Positions 1 through 6,250 of a stretch of DNA of 6,307 nt are shown one piece after another. The position numbers were made by a program, and so were the translations under genes. The notes below the pieces were generated by a model. That model ran no database searches. It had not been told where the DNA came from and saw only the letters and a list, made by a program, of their open reading frames with translations. The stretch is from Acidobacteriota bacterium (lineage in GTDB: Bacteria; Acidobacteriota; Terriglobia; Acidiferrales; UBA7541), in assembly GCA_003161195.1 (NCBI GenBank), contig PMOV01000325.1:2939-9245 (forward strand), in the 5' to 3' direction. Numbering within the stretch: position 1 is the first letter of the stretch; every line of letters begins with the position of its first letter.

Positions 1-1419
1 CTCACCATGCGTACCTTCCACATCGGCGGAACCGCCACGCGCGTCTCCGAGCGCTCCACGCTCGAAGCCCGCAACAACGGCGTCGTCAAATTTGTGGACC
101 TCAAGTTTGTCGAGGGCCGCGGCGGAACTTCCATCGCCATGAACCGTTCCGGCTTGATCGCCATCGTGGATGAAAAGGGCCGCGAAAAGGAACGCTATCA
201 CGTGGTGTACGGCGCGCGTCTCCGCTGCGTCGATGGCGAGCACGTCACGCACGGCCAGATCTTGGCCGAGTGGGATCCGTTCACCTTCTCCATTCTCACG
301 GAAACTGCCGGCTCCATCCGCTTTGACGACCTGAAGACCGGCGTCACCATCGAAGAGCAGGTCGACGAAGTCACCGGCCTTTCGCAGGACGTTGTTACCC
401 TGCCGCCCGGCGACGAAAAACATCAGCCTGCGATTCTCGTCCGCGATTCCAGCGGCAAGGTTCGCAAAAAGTACCTCATGCCTTCCCGTGCCCACTTGAT
501 GGTCAAGGACGGCGACGAAGTGCAAGCCGGAGACGTGCTGGCCAAAATCCCGCGCGAAACCACCAAGACCAAGGACATCACCGGCGGCCTCCCGCGCGTC
601 GTCGAACTCTTCGAGACCCGCAAGCCCAAGGATCCCGCGGTCATCAGCGAGATCGACGGCAGCGTGCGCTACGGCGACATCGCCAAGGGCATGCGCAAAA
701 TCTACGTCGAGAGCGAAGACGGCAAGACCACCAAGGAATATTCCATCCCCCGTGGTATTCACATCAACGTGCAGGAAGGCGACCACGTCAAGGCTGGCGA
801 AGCTTTGATCGATGGCCCGCTCAACTTGCATGACTTGCTGGCCGTCCTCGGTGAAAAGTTCACCCAGGCCTACCTCGTCAACGCCATTCAAGAGGTCTAC
901 CGCCTGCAGGGTGTGAACATCAACGACAAGCACATCGAAACCATCAGCCGTCAAATGATGCGCTGGGTCAAAGTCGAAGACGTCGGCGACACGCCGTTCC
1001 TTCTCGAGGAGCAAGTGGACAAGTTCCGCTTCCGCGAGGAAAACGACCGTATCATCGCCGAAGGTGGCCGCCCCGCAACCGGGCGTCCGCTGCTCTTGGG
1101 TATCACCAAGGCCTCGCTTTCGACCGACTCGTTCATCTCCGCGGCCAGCTTCCAGGAGACCACCCGCGTCCTCACCGAAGCGGCCGTCGCCGGCAAGGTC
1201 GATTACCTCCGCGGCCTCAAGGAAAACGTCATCATGGGCCGCCTCATCCCGGCCGGCACCGGACTCGAGCACTACCGCAGCATTCAGTTGCTGACGGAAA
1301 TGCCCGCCCCGGCGCCGCAAGAGGAAATCCCGGAAATCGCTGAGCTCACCGCCGAAGAAGCGGCCGCTCTCGACTTCCTCAACAAAGACAGCGAAGCCGA
1401 CGCCATCTCCGAAGGCTAA
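1..1419 (+). CDS. rpoC: RNA polymerase subunit beta' (RpoC), C-terminal third, 5' end outside window
   Basis: This is the catalytic beta' subunit of RNA polymerase, cut by the window edge. The frame is already open at base 1 (Leu-Thr before the first Met), so the ATG at position 7 is an internal codon. The fragment has 472 residues. It opens inside the trigger loop (LTMRTFHIGG), whose Met, Arg, Phe and His act in nucleotide addition. Residues about 13-187 match the SI3-type insertion that splits the E. coli trigger loop, including YGA, DGE and WDP signatures. The chain returns with TKDITGGLPRV at about 190, then LQGVNINDKHIE near 302, LLGITKASL near 365, the SFISAASFQETTRVLTEA block near 377 and LKENVIMGRLIPAGTG near 406. 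The last ~45 residues are an acidic, Ala/Pro/Glu-rich tail. E. coli has about 478 residues from the same point, so the 3' end looks complete. rpoB would be expected upstream, outside the window. The gene ends in TAA, followed by a hairpin. Confidence 0.98.
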   Translation, partial: LTMRTFHIGGTATRVSERSTLEARNNGVVKFVDLKFVEGRGGTSIAMNRSGLIAIVDEKGREKERYHVVYGARLRCVDGEHVTHGQILAEWDPFTFSILTETAGSIRFDDLKTGVTIEEQVDEVTGLSQDVVTLPPGDEKHQPAILVRDSSGKVRKKYLMPSRAHLMVKDGDEVQAGDVLAKIPRETTKTKDITGGLPRVVELFETRKPKDPAVISEIDGSVRYGDIAKGMRKIYVESEDGKTTKEYSIPRGIHINVQEGDHVKAGEALIDGPLNLHDLLAVLGEKFTQAYLVNAIQEVYRLQGVNINDKHIETISRQMMRWVKVEDVGDTPFLLEEQVDKFRFREENDRIIAEGGRPATGRPLLLGITKASLSTDSFISAASFQETTRVLTEAAVAGKVDYLRGLKENVIMGRLIPAGTGLEHYRSIQLLTEMPAPAPQEEIPEIAELTAEEAAALDFLNKDSEADAISEG

Positions 1420-1441
1420 GCCGCAACAAATCACAGCAATG

Positions 1442-1477
1442 GAAACGGCGTCCCGGCTCACACCAGGATGCCGTTTC
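1442..1477 (+). terminator. Candidate intrinsic terminator of rpoC
   Basis: A hairpin starts 22 bases after the rpoC stop. The arm GAAACGGCGTCC (1442-1453) pairs with GGATGCCGTTTC (1466-1477), giving 12 pairs including one G-U, around a 12-base loop. The following bases TCTCCTTTG are pyrimidine-rich but not an unbroken U-tract. The stem and its position argue for termination; the poor U-tract leaves open a partial terminator or an mRNA 3'-end stabiliser. Confidence 0.6.
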
Positions 1478-1488
1478 TCCTTTGTAGT

Positions 1489-1506
1489 GGCGCAGCATGC
1501 TGCGCC
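1489..1506. repeat. Perfect 18-bp palindrome, probable dispersed intergenic repeat unit
   Basis: GGCGCAGCATGCTGCGCC equals its own reverse complement over all 18 bases. It lies 11 bases beyond the rpoC terminator hairpin. With almost no loop it is more likely a protein-binding or REP/MITE-like element than a terminator. From memory, similar GGCGCAGCATGCTGCGCC palindromes recur between genes in acidobacterial and other GC-rich genomes, but copy number cannot be tested from a single window. Confidence 0.55.
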
Positions 1507-1653
1507 CCAGCTAGCCCGGGCGCAAATCCCATCCGGCTCGCCTCAGGTTCGCCTACTTGCCCACGCAACGTGACCCTGTATCAGCGACCGGCCGCTGTTT
1601 CTCATTTCGTCACCAACACAGGTATCTTTCGGGCACGCCCGTCCCCGTCCCCG

Positions 1654-1682
1654 TTGCCCGCCTCTAACGCCCTTCCTACAAT
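1654..1682 (+). promoter_or_regulatory. Sigma70-type promoter for the hybrid histidine kinase
   Basis: A -35 element TTGCCC (1654-1659, 4 of 6 consensus bases) and a -10 element TACAAT (1677-1682, 5 of 6) are separated by exactly 17 bases. Transcription would start near 1689, leaving a leader of about 54 bases before the ATG at 1743. This fits the view that the kinase is transcribed apart from rpoC. Confidence 0.5.
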
Positions 1683-1742
1683 GGAACTACGCGCTTTGCC
1701 CAGCAGTCCCCGCTTCGCAAGGGTGCGCGTCTGCCCATACTC

Positions 1743-4385
1743 ATGCCCGCAAACGACCATCGCGCCGCTTCGTCGCCCCCCGCCTCCCCGAAGCCGGAGA
1801 ACCGCCCTAACGTCTCCTCCCGCCTCGAACAATTTGAAAGGCGTCAGGCGGAACTTTGGCGCCTCACCTTCCTTCTCCTGCTGCTCCTGGCAATCGTGTT
1901 CTCCGTCGTATCCTGGGATACCGTCCGTTCCCTCGCGCATCACTACGAAGCTCTGCCCATCGGCTTGGTAGTCCTGGTCATCCTTTTCGGCTTCTACGCC
2001 TGGAAGCGCACGCAGGAAATTTCCGAGCTGCGCGGCCTGGTCCGCGGCATCGAACAGCGTGACGCCGCCCCCCCGAACGAGAAGCAGATGGACCAGCTCT
2101 TTGAGATCATCGCCCGCTCCCAGCAGGGCTATCGCGATCTCATCGACTCCTTTGACGATGTTCTCGTTGCCCTGTCTTTGGAAGGTGAAATCCGCTCCGT
2201 CAATCGCAGCTTCGCCGAACTCGTTCGTCTGCCTTATCAGGAGATCATCGGCAAACCCTTGGCCCAGTTCGTTCAGGAAGCCAGCGGCGACGGCCCCGCA
2301 ATGGCTCGCCGCGCCATGCCACGCTTCCTCGAACGCCGCACGTGGTCTGGGGTCCTCCAGCTTCGCTTCAGGAACCAGAATAGCCTCTTCTATTTTGACT
2401 GCACCGCGCACGCTATGACGCGCTCGGATCAGGTCCACGGCATCACCATCCTCGCCCGCGACGTCACCGCCCTCCGCAAAAATGAGGCGCGCTTCACCGA
2501 GCTTTTCGAGACCCTGCAGGAAGGCATCTACGTCGCCACCCCTGGCGGCGCCATTCTCGATGCCAATCCCGCGCTCGTCCGCATGCTGGCCTATGATTCC
2601 AAGGAAGAGCTGCTCGCGCGTTCCGTCCCGGAAATCATCGTCGACCCCGATATCCGCAAGTCCCTCAAGCGCGAAGTCGAGAAGGAATCCACGCCCCAGG
2701 GCCGTGAGATCACCCTGGTGCGCAAGGACGGCGCTTCCATCGTCTGCCTCAACACCGCCTCCGCCGTCCGCGACGCCTCCGGCAACGTGGTCCGTTATCA
2801 GGGTTCGGTGATGGACATCACCGAGCGCCGCAACATGGAGCGCCGTCTGCATCGCCAGCAGGAATTTGCCAGCCGCCTGGTCGACAGTTTCCCGGACCTT
2901 ATCCTCGTCGTCGATGCCGCTGCCCATTTCACCTTCATCAGCCCCCGCGTGCGCGACGTCCTCGGCTATGAACCTGACGAAATCAGCTCCGTCGAACTCG
3001 GCGGCCGCGCCCACACCGATGACCGCCCGTCTCTCCTGGCCACCTATCGGGAAATCCTCGATGGCCAGAAGGATTTCGCTTCCCTCGAAATTCGTACCCG
3101 TCACAAAGATGGCGAGTGGCGCCGCCTGCGTTGCCATTTCAGTCCGCTTTCCGACGAAGCCGGCCACATCGAAGGCGTGGTCATGTCCTGCCGCGACGTC
3201 ACCGAACTCAAACGCCTCGAAGAGCAACTTATCCAGGCGGAAAAGCTCGCCGCCATGGGCCAAATGCTCGCCGGCGTGGCTCACGAACTCAACAATCCCC
3301 TCACCGCCATCCTCGGCGTCACCGAACTCCTCCGCGAACGCGAAGGCTTTGACGAATCCGCCAAGCGCCAGCTCGAGCTCACCCATCGTCAGGCCCGCCG
3401 CGCCGCGCGCATCGTACAAAATCTTCTCGAATTCGCGCGCCCGGCTTCGCCACAAAAGAAGCCCCTCGACATCAATAGTCTCGTCGAACGTACCCTGCAA
3501 CTCCACGAACATTCCTTGCGCCGCAATCGCGTGGTCGTCGATTTCCAGCCTCAGCCGGAGCTCCCCGGCGTTATCGGCGATGGCAATCAGCTCATCCAGG
3601 TCTTCCTGAATCTGCTCACCAATGCCGAGCAGGCCATCCGCGAAGTCCGCGAAACCGGCCGCATCCAGATTCGCCTCTCGCAATACGCCGGAAAACTTCT
3701 CCTTACCGTGCAGGACGACGGCGTCGGCATCCGTCCCGACGCTCTGCCCCGCCTCTTCGATCCCTTTTACACCACCAAACGTCCCGGCGGCGGCACCGGC
3801 CTCGGCCTTAGCATCTGCCTCTCCATCATCAAGGAACACGGCGGCAGCATCGAAGCCGCGGCTCTCCCCGCCGGCGGCTCCGCCTTCACCGTTTATCTCC
3901 CGTCTGCGGGCATCGCTCCGGGCCTGCCTATGGTCGATTCCGGCGTCGTCTCCATCCGCCAGCTCTCTTCGAATGACGCCCTCAAGGATCGCGCCATCCT
4001 CGTCCTCGACGACGAAGAAAGCATTCGCATGCTCCTCGAGGAAGGCCTCTCCCTTCACGGTTTCCAGGTCGATTGCGTCGCCACGCCGGAAGCCGCCATC
4101 GCCGCGGCCCGCAAGCGCAGCTACGATCTGCTTCTGTGCGACCTGCATCTCAGTTCCGGCGGCGCCATCGTCAGCGGCACGCAAGCCGCCGAACTCGTCC
4201 TCGCCGCCTCCGGCGACCGCAAACCCGTCCTCGTCTTCATGACCGGCGACCTCGGCGAAGCTCCTACCACCAACGGCAGTTCCGCCCCCGTCCGCCGCCT
4301 GCAAAAGCCTTTCCGCATCTCAGACGTCCTCGCCCTCCTCCGCGAACTTCCCCTGCACGAACCCGCGGAAAACGTGCGCACCTAG
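1743..4385 (+). CDS. Membrane-anchored triple-PAS hybrid sensor histidine kinase
   Basis: An 880-residue two-component kinase that should autophosphorylate on His and pass phosphate to its own receiver domain. Two hydrophobic segments (about 41-58 and 71-87) are joined by only about 12 residues, so there is no extracytoplasmic sensor domain and sensing is probably left to cytosolic PAS domains at about 128-245, 250-368 and 375-493. The dimerisation/phosphoacceptor domain carries HELNNP with His514, the HPK4/NtrB-like pattern. The ATPase domain shows the N box (N623, N627), DDGVG (658-662), FDPFYTTK (672-679) and GGGTGLGL (682-689). The receiver (about 749-868) has acidic D756/D757, phosphoacceptor D800, T834 and K855, so it looks active. 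After D800 the usual Met-Pro is replaced by Leu-Ser and the loop seems several residues longer than normal. ATG 1743 is chosen because no other start codon occurs before the first membrane helix. The Shine-Dalgarno is poor (AAGGG at 1719-1723, too far away). No response regulator adjoins it, so its signal and target are unknown. Confidence 0.95.
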   Translation: MPANDHRAASSPPASPKPENRPNVSSRLEQFERRQAELWRLTFLLLLLLAIVFSVVSWDTVRSLAHHYEALPIGLVVLVILFGFYAWKRTQEISELRGLVRGIEQRDAAPPNEKQMDQLFEIIARSQQGYRDLIDSFDDVLVALSLEGEIRSVNRSFAELVRLPYQEIIGKPLAQFVQEASGDGPAMARRAMPRFLERRTWSGVLQLRFRNQNSLFYFDCTAHAMTRSDQVHGITILARDVTALRKNEARFTELFETLQEGIYVATPGGAILDANPALVRMLAYDSKEELLARSVPEIIVDPDIRKSLKREVEKESTPQGREITLVRKDGASIVCLNTASAVRDASGNVVRYQGSVMDITERRNMERRLHRQQEFASRLVDSFPDLILVVDAAAHFTFISPRVRDVLGYEPDEISSVELGGRAHTDDRPSLLATYREILDGQKDFASLEIRTRHKDGEWRRLRCHFSPLSDEAGHIEGVVMSCRDVTELKRLEEQLIQAEKLAAMGQMLAGVAHELNNPLTAILGVTELLREREGFDESAKRQLELTHRQARRAARIVQNLLEFARPASPQKKPLDINSLVERTLQLHEHSLRRNRVVVDFQPQPELPGVIGDGNQLIQVFLNLLTNAEQAIREVRETGRIQIRLSQYAGKLLLTVQDDGVGIRPDALPRLFDPFYTTKRPGGGTGLGLSICLSIIKEHGGSIEAAALPAGGSAFTVYLPSAGIAPGLPMVDSGVVSIRQLSSNDALKDRAILVLDDEESIRMLLEEGLSLHGFQVDCVATPEAAIAAARKRSYDLLLCDLHLSSGGAIVSGTQAAELVLAASGDRKPVLVFMTGDLGEAPTTNGSSAPVRRLQKPFRISDVLALLRELPLHEPAENVRT

Positions 4386-4489
4386 CCGCGCCGCTCAAGA
4401 TTCCTCGCCGCGCACACGCACACACCAAAAAAATCGGAATTTGCTGCCTCGCGAAAACGGAGAACCCGTCCGCGCTTTCTCGTTATGTT

Positions 4490-5503
4490 CTAATTTCCTT
4501 GCTGCTTCCCGCCTGTCGCCGCGTCCACCCCAAAATCCCATACAAATAAATTCAGTCCATCCGGCAGAATCTCCGCCAATACATACTCCCCCGGCGGCAA
4601 CGTCTGGCTCAGCGTAAACCGGAACACTTCCGGCGCCACATCCCACCTCTGGATCGAGATTGTCTTCCGCACCACGTCCGTCTGCTCCCCAAACAACGAA
4701 CTGATCGCTTCCAGTTCCCGCTTCCCGCCCTTCACCGTCGCCCGCAGCAACTCCACTTCCGGATCCACATCTCCGGCGTTCGAACTCCGCACCACCGCCG
4801 TTGCCACATCCGCATCCGGCCGCATCTCCCGCAGAAAAAACTCCAGTGGCGCGGTCCCCATGGTGATCCGCGCGCTGGCCTTCGCTCCCGCCAGCACCAC
4901 GCGATGTTTGCTCGGCACCAGAGGTATTGGCGAAAGCACCTGCTCGATCACCCGTTTCTTATCCAGCTTGTTCTGCGCCCCCGCTTGCTCCAGTTTTGTC
5001 ACCGTCTTGCCTTGCACCGCAAACATCCCCTCGCCCGATGGCAGAAACACTCCACCGCCCACGCGCAAACTCGCGTCTACGTCCGTCGGAATCGTCGCCG
5101 CGCTCTCCACTTCCTGGTGGTGGACGTCGCTTACTAAATTCTTGGCCGCCGCTTGCGCCGCATCCGCCGCCTTCGCCGTGGCCTCCCAATCCACCAGCGC
5201 CGCCGGAATCTCCTCCCAATCTCCGCGTTCCGCGCTCAGATACCGCACCTTCTCCCCGTGCCGCTCGTAACTCCGCACCAACTGAAAATTCCCGTCCTTC
5301 AGCACCAGCTTCGTTCCGCGCGTGGCAGGCGGCACCGCCGCGGCCGCCGCATTCCCAGATGCCGGAGTATTCGCGGCAGGAGCTGGCCCAGCGCCAGCCG
5401 TTGACGGGTTCTGCGCAGCCAAACCAGCCGCCGCTCGCACCCCACCCAGCGCGGCCAATCCCGCCACGCACCCAACCCTCGCGATCACCCACCCCGATCT
5501 CAT
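4490..5503 (-). CDS. Secreted protein of unknown function with Ala/Pro-rich linker
   Basis: A 337-residue protein without a function I can name. The N-terminus has Arg residues, then a hydrophobic Ala/Gly/Val/Leu stretch (about 6-22) and small residues up to about 30, consistent with a Sec signal peptide; Cys12 is not in a proper lipobox. Residues 31-60 are a low-complexity Ala/Pro/Gly/Thr linker. A compact segment (about 63-108) contains KLVLKDGNFQLVRSYE and a WEEIPAALVDW motif; I have the impression that such segments recur in acidobacterial secreted proteins, but cannot verify it. The middle includes a Gly-rich turn and a PSGEGMF motif. The C-terminal part (about 200-327) looks beta-rich and ends with LPPGEYVLAEIL and NLFVWDFGVD, suggesting an immunoglobulin-like or extracellular binding fold. 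The ATG at 5503 has no clear Shine-Dalgarno. A GTG at 5488, preceded closely by GGGG, is an alternative start that would still keep the signal peptide. It converges with the histidine kinase, with 104 bases between. Confidence 0.8.
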   Translation of the reverse strand: MRSGWVIARVGCVAGLAALGGVRAAAGLAAQNPSTAGAGPAPAANTPASGNAAAAAVPPATRGTKLVLKDGNFQLVRSYERHGEKVRYLSAERGDWEEIPAALVDWEATAKAADAAQAAAKNLVSDVHHQEVESAATIPTDVDASLRVGGGVFLPSGEGMFAVQGKTVTKLEQAGAQNKLDKKRVIEQVLSPIPLVPSKHRVVLAGAKASARITMGTAPLEFFLREMRPDADVATAVVRSSNAGDVDPEVELLRATVKGGKRELEAISSLFGEQTDVVRKTISIQRWDVAPEVFRFTLSQTLPPGEYVLAEILPDGLNLFVWDFGVDAATGGKQQGN

Positions 5504-5557
5504 AGTCTCGTCTGTACCATGCGATGCGTCACCGCACCCACAATTTGCCTAGCGCGC

Positions 5558-5586
5558 AGCATAACGCCACGCCGCCCACCCCGCAA
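5558..5586 (-). promoter_or_regulatory. Candidate promoter for the secreted-protein gene
   Basis: On the minus strand TTGCGG (5586-5581, 3 of 6) and TATGCT (5563-5558, 4 of 6) are 17 bases apart, giving a start near 5551 and a leader of about 48 bases. A competing candidate lies further upstream, CGGACA (5681-5676) and TTAAAT (5658-5653), also 17 bases apart, inside an AT-rich island. The sequence does not decide between them. Confidence 0.3.
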
Positions 5587-5640
5587 CGTCTCCTCCGCAA
5601 GGGTTTGCAGTTGCACAAGCCCGGTCGACATCACCCATCT

Positions 5641-5675
5641 TTGTGCTAAGTAATTTAAAATAAGCGATTTAAACT
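5641..5675. promoter_or_regulatory. AT-rich island with paired ATTTAAA motifs
   Basis: A strikingly AT-rich stretch in a GC-rich setting. ATTTAAA occurs at 5653-5659 and 5667-5673, 14 bases start to start, and each contains the palindrome TTTAAA. It lies between the HTH gene's terminator and the secreted-protein gene, so it could be the promoter or an upstream element of the latter, or a binding site for a nucleoid protein. This is a compositional observation with no proven role. Confidence 0.35.
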
Positions 5676-5706
5676 TGTCCGACGTGCCCTACCGATAGTG
5701 CAAATC

Positions 5707-5735
5707 AAAAAAGGCCCCCAGGATTCGAGGGCCTT
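5707..5735 (-). terminator. Strong intrinsic terminator of the HTH gene
   Basis: Read on the minus strand, AAGGCCCTC pairs with GGGGGCCTT around a 7-base loop: nine pairs with one G-U. The transcript then continues in an unbroken run of T (six, two of them inside the stem). This is a classic rho-independent terminator. It lies about 60 bases past the stop codon of the 72-residue HTH gene and should separate it from the secreted-protein gene downstream. Confidence 0.85.
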
Positions 5736-5758
5736 ACAAGCCGTTCATTAAAAGTCTC

Positions 5759-5775
5759 GCCCGCCCGGCGCGGGC
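5759..5775 (-). terminator. Auxiliary GC-rich hairpin before the main terminator
   Basis: GCCCGC (5759-5764) and GCGGGC (5770-5775) form a 6-bp stem with a 5-base loop. On the minus strand GAGACTTTTAATG follows, a short T-run. It lies between the HTH gene's stop and the strong terminator, so it may be a weak first terminator or a 3'-end protective structure. Confidence 0.35.
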
Positions 5776-5789
5776 CACGGATCACTGGT

Positions 5790-5806
5790 CACGCAATTAG
5801 TGCGTG
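5790..5806. repeat. Inverted repeat over the HTH gene stop codon
   Basis: CACGCA (5790-5795) and TGCGTG (5801-5806) are perfect 6-bp arms around five bases, and the TAA stop of the HTH gene (5799-5797) lies in the loop. With the two hairpins downstream it makes a three-hairpin 3' end. It could be a chance stem; no role is claimed. Confidence 0.35.
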
Positions 5807-6015
5807 CACTTCTCAAACAGCGTCGTTAGCACCATCAAATCCGACAGCGTAAACAGCCATTGATCTGCCTGGCGTCCCGCCGCTTCCGCCGCCCGCGCGA
5901 TAAATCCCAGGTGCCGTTTTTTCGCAAAATTGTGCAGGTGCTCGACGCAAATCCCCGTCAAGCTCGCTACTTCTGAATCCGTGAAGATCTTCTGACTGGA
6001 TTTTACGGTGACCAT
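5797..6015 (-). CDS. Small MerR/excisionase-like HTH DNA-binding protein
   Basis: A 72-residue single-domain protein. Residues 10-35 (FTDSEVASLTGICVEHLHN and a basic AKKRHLG) fit the two helices of a MerR- or excisionase-type winged helix: an E-V-A-x-L-T-G-I turn followed by a recognition helix. A wing-like stretch leads to WLFTLSDLMVL (53-63), where such proteins carry the aromatic/Asp segment that begins the third helix. There is no effector or dimerisation domain, so it resembles small excisionases or stand-alone HTH factors more than full MerR regulators. The start is well supported: AGGAG (6029-6025) lies nine bases before the ATG. Two Cys (23, 70) do not form a metal-binding pattern. 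No integrase or phage gene is nearby, which weakens a phage excisionase reading. It has its own terminator and a repeat-rich upstream region, suggesting a monocistronic, regulated gene. I believe similar short proteins occur in Acidobacteriota, but cannot verify this here. Confidence 0.75.
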   Translation of the reverse strand: MVTVKSSQKIFTDSEVASLTGICVEHLHNFAKKRHLGFIARAAEAAGRQADQWLFTLSDLMVLTTLFEKCTH

Positions 6016-6024
6016 TGGCGGTGG

Positions 6025-6029
6025 CTCCT
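6025..6029 (-). promoter_or_regulatory. Shine-Dalgarno site of the HTH gene
   Basis: AGGAG on the minus strand, nine bases from the ATG at 6015. It is the clearest ribosome binding site in the window. It fixes the 72-residue frame over the longer overlapping frame that continues upstream. Confidence 0.75.
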
Positions 6030-6068
6030 GGGTCCGTGCTGCCCCTCAAACCCTTCGATGCTGCTTGC

Positions 6069-6097
6069 ATCCTAAAAGCTGCACTACTCCAGAGCAA
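6069..6097 (-). promoter_or_regulatory. Candidate promoter of the HTH gene
   Basis: On the minus strand TTGCTC (6097-6092, 3 of 6) and TAGGAT (6074-6069, 4 of 6) are 17 bases apart. The start would fall near 6062, about 46 bases before the ATG. The elements are weak, as is common for regulated promoters. An alternative, TTGCTG with TATTGC at 17-base spacing, lies about 20 bases further upstream and scores no better. Confidence 0.4.
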
Positions 6098-6106
6098 TAG
6101 TAGTGC
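6081..6106. promoter_or_regulatory. 8-bp-arm inverted repeat, candidate operator of the HTH gene
   Basis: GCACTACT (6081-6088) and AGTAGTGC (6099-6106) are perfect inverted arms around ten bases. The candidate -35 element (6097-6092) lies in the central ten bases and the left arm lies in the spacer, the place expected for an operator of a dimeric regulator. Binding by the HTH protein itself would make it autoregulated; this is inference. A transcript hairpin is unlikely if transcription starts near 6062. Confidence 0.45.
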
Positions 6107-6133
6107 CGTTCTGTTACAGCAAAACCACAGGTC

Positions 6134-6209
6134 TAGTACTTTCCTATGAAATTGCCGGAATATCGCCCCTTTTTCGCAAGCTTCCACCCGCACAGGCGGA
6201 TAGTACTTT
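6134..6209. repeat. Two copies of AAAGTACTA upstream of the HTH gene
   Basis: AAAGTACTA occurs on the minus strand at 6142-6134 and 6209-6201, 67 bases apart. In both copies CCTGTG follows, after two bases in one and four in the other. The core AGTACT is palindromic. The right copy abuts a small hairpin, CCGC-ACAG-GCGG (6188-6199). The shared flank makes a duplicated regulatory element more likely than chance. Confidence 0.4.
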
Positions 6210-6250
6210 GCCCTGCGCGCCCCCCGCGAATGGTAAAAAAATGCTACCTT

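Larger units (their letters stand above)
1420..1742. other. Gap between rpoC and the histidine kinase
   Basis: These 323 bases hold a terminator-like hairpin, a perfect 18-bp palindrome and a promoter, listed separately. I see no convincing gene. A reading frame opening at 1468 runs through the gap and on into the kinase gene in another frame, and its Pro/Ser/Arg-rich product resembles nothing I know. None of the str-operon genes that often follow rpoC (rpsL, rpsG, fusA, tuf) is present. Confidence 0.8.

Noticed and set aside
1468..1971. A 167-codon plus-strand frame between rpoC and the kinase
   Set aside because: It overlaps a repeat, a promoter and the kinase N-terminus, and encodes a Pro/Ser/Arg-rich chain without motifs.
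1602..4304. A 900-codon open frame on the minus strand opposite the histidine kinase
   Set aside because: Its product is a low-complexity Ala/Gly/Asp/Glu-rich chain with no recognisable domain. A long frame opposite a GC-rich gene arises because codons ending in G or C rarely create antisense stops. The plus strand carries every expected kinase motif.
4386..4489. Possible bidirectional terminator between the converging genes
   Set aside because: There is an A7 run (4427-4433) and some weak stems, including GTGCGC with GCGCAC 30 bases apart, but no compact GC stem directly followed by a T-run on either strand.
4959..5492. Overlapping frames on both strands inside the secreted-protein gene
   Set aside because: These are compositional shadows rich in Gly, Arg, Pro or Ser. 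The chosen frame alone gives a signal peptide and a non-repetitive globular sequence.
5500..5562. A 20-codon minus-strand frame whose TGA overlaps the ATG of the secreted-protein gene
   Set aside because: An ATGA overlap could mean translational coupling and would excuse the missing Shine-Dalgarno, but the short frame has no ribosome site of its own and its ATG lies inside the candidate -10 box.
5797..6015. Phage excisionase reading for the HTH protein
   Set aside because: The fold fits, but no integrase, attachment-site repeat, tRNA or phage gene is visible nearby, so the general HTH label is kept.
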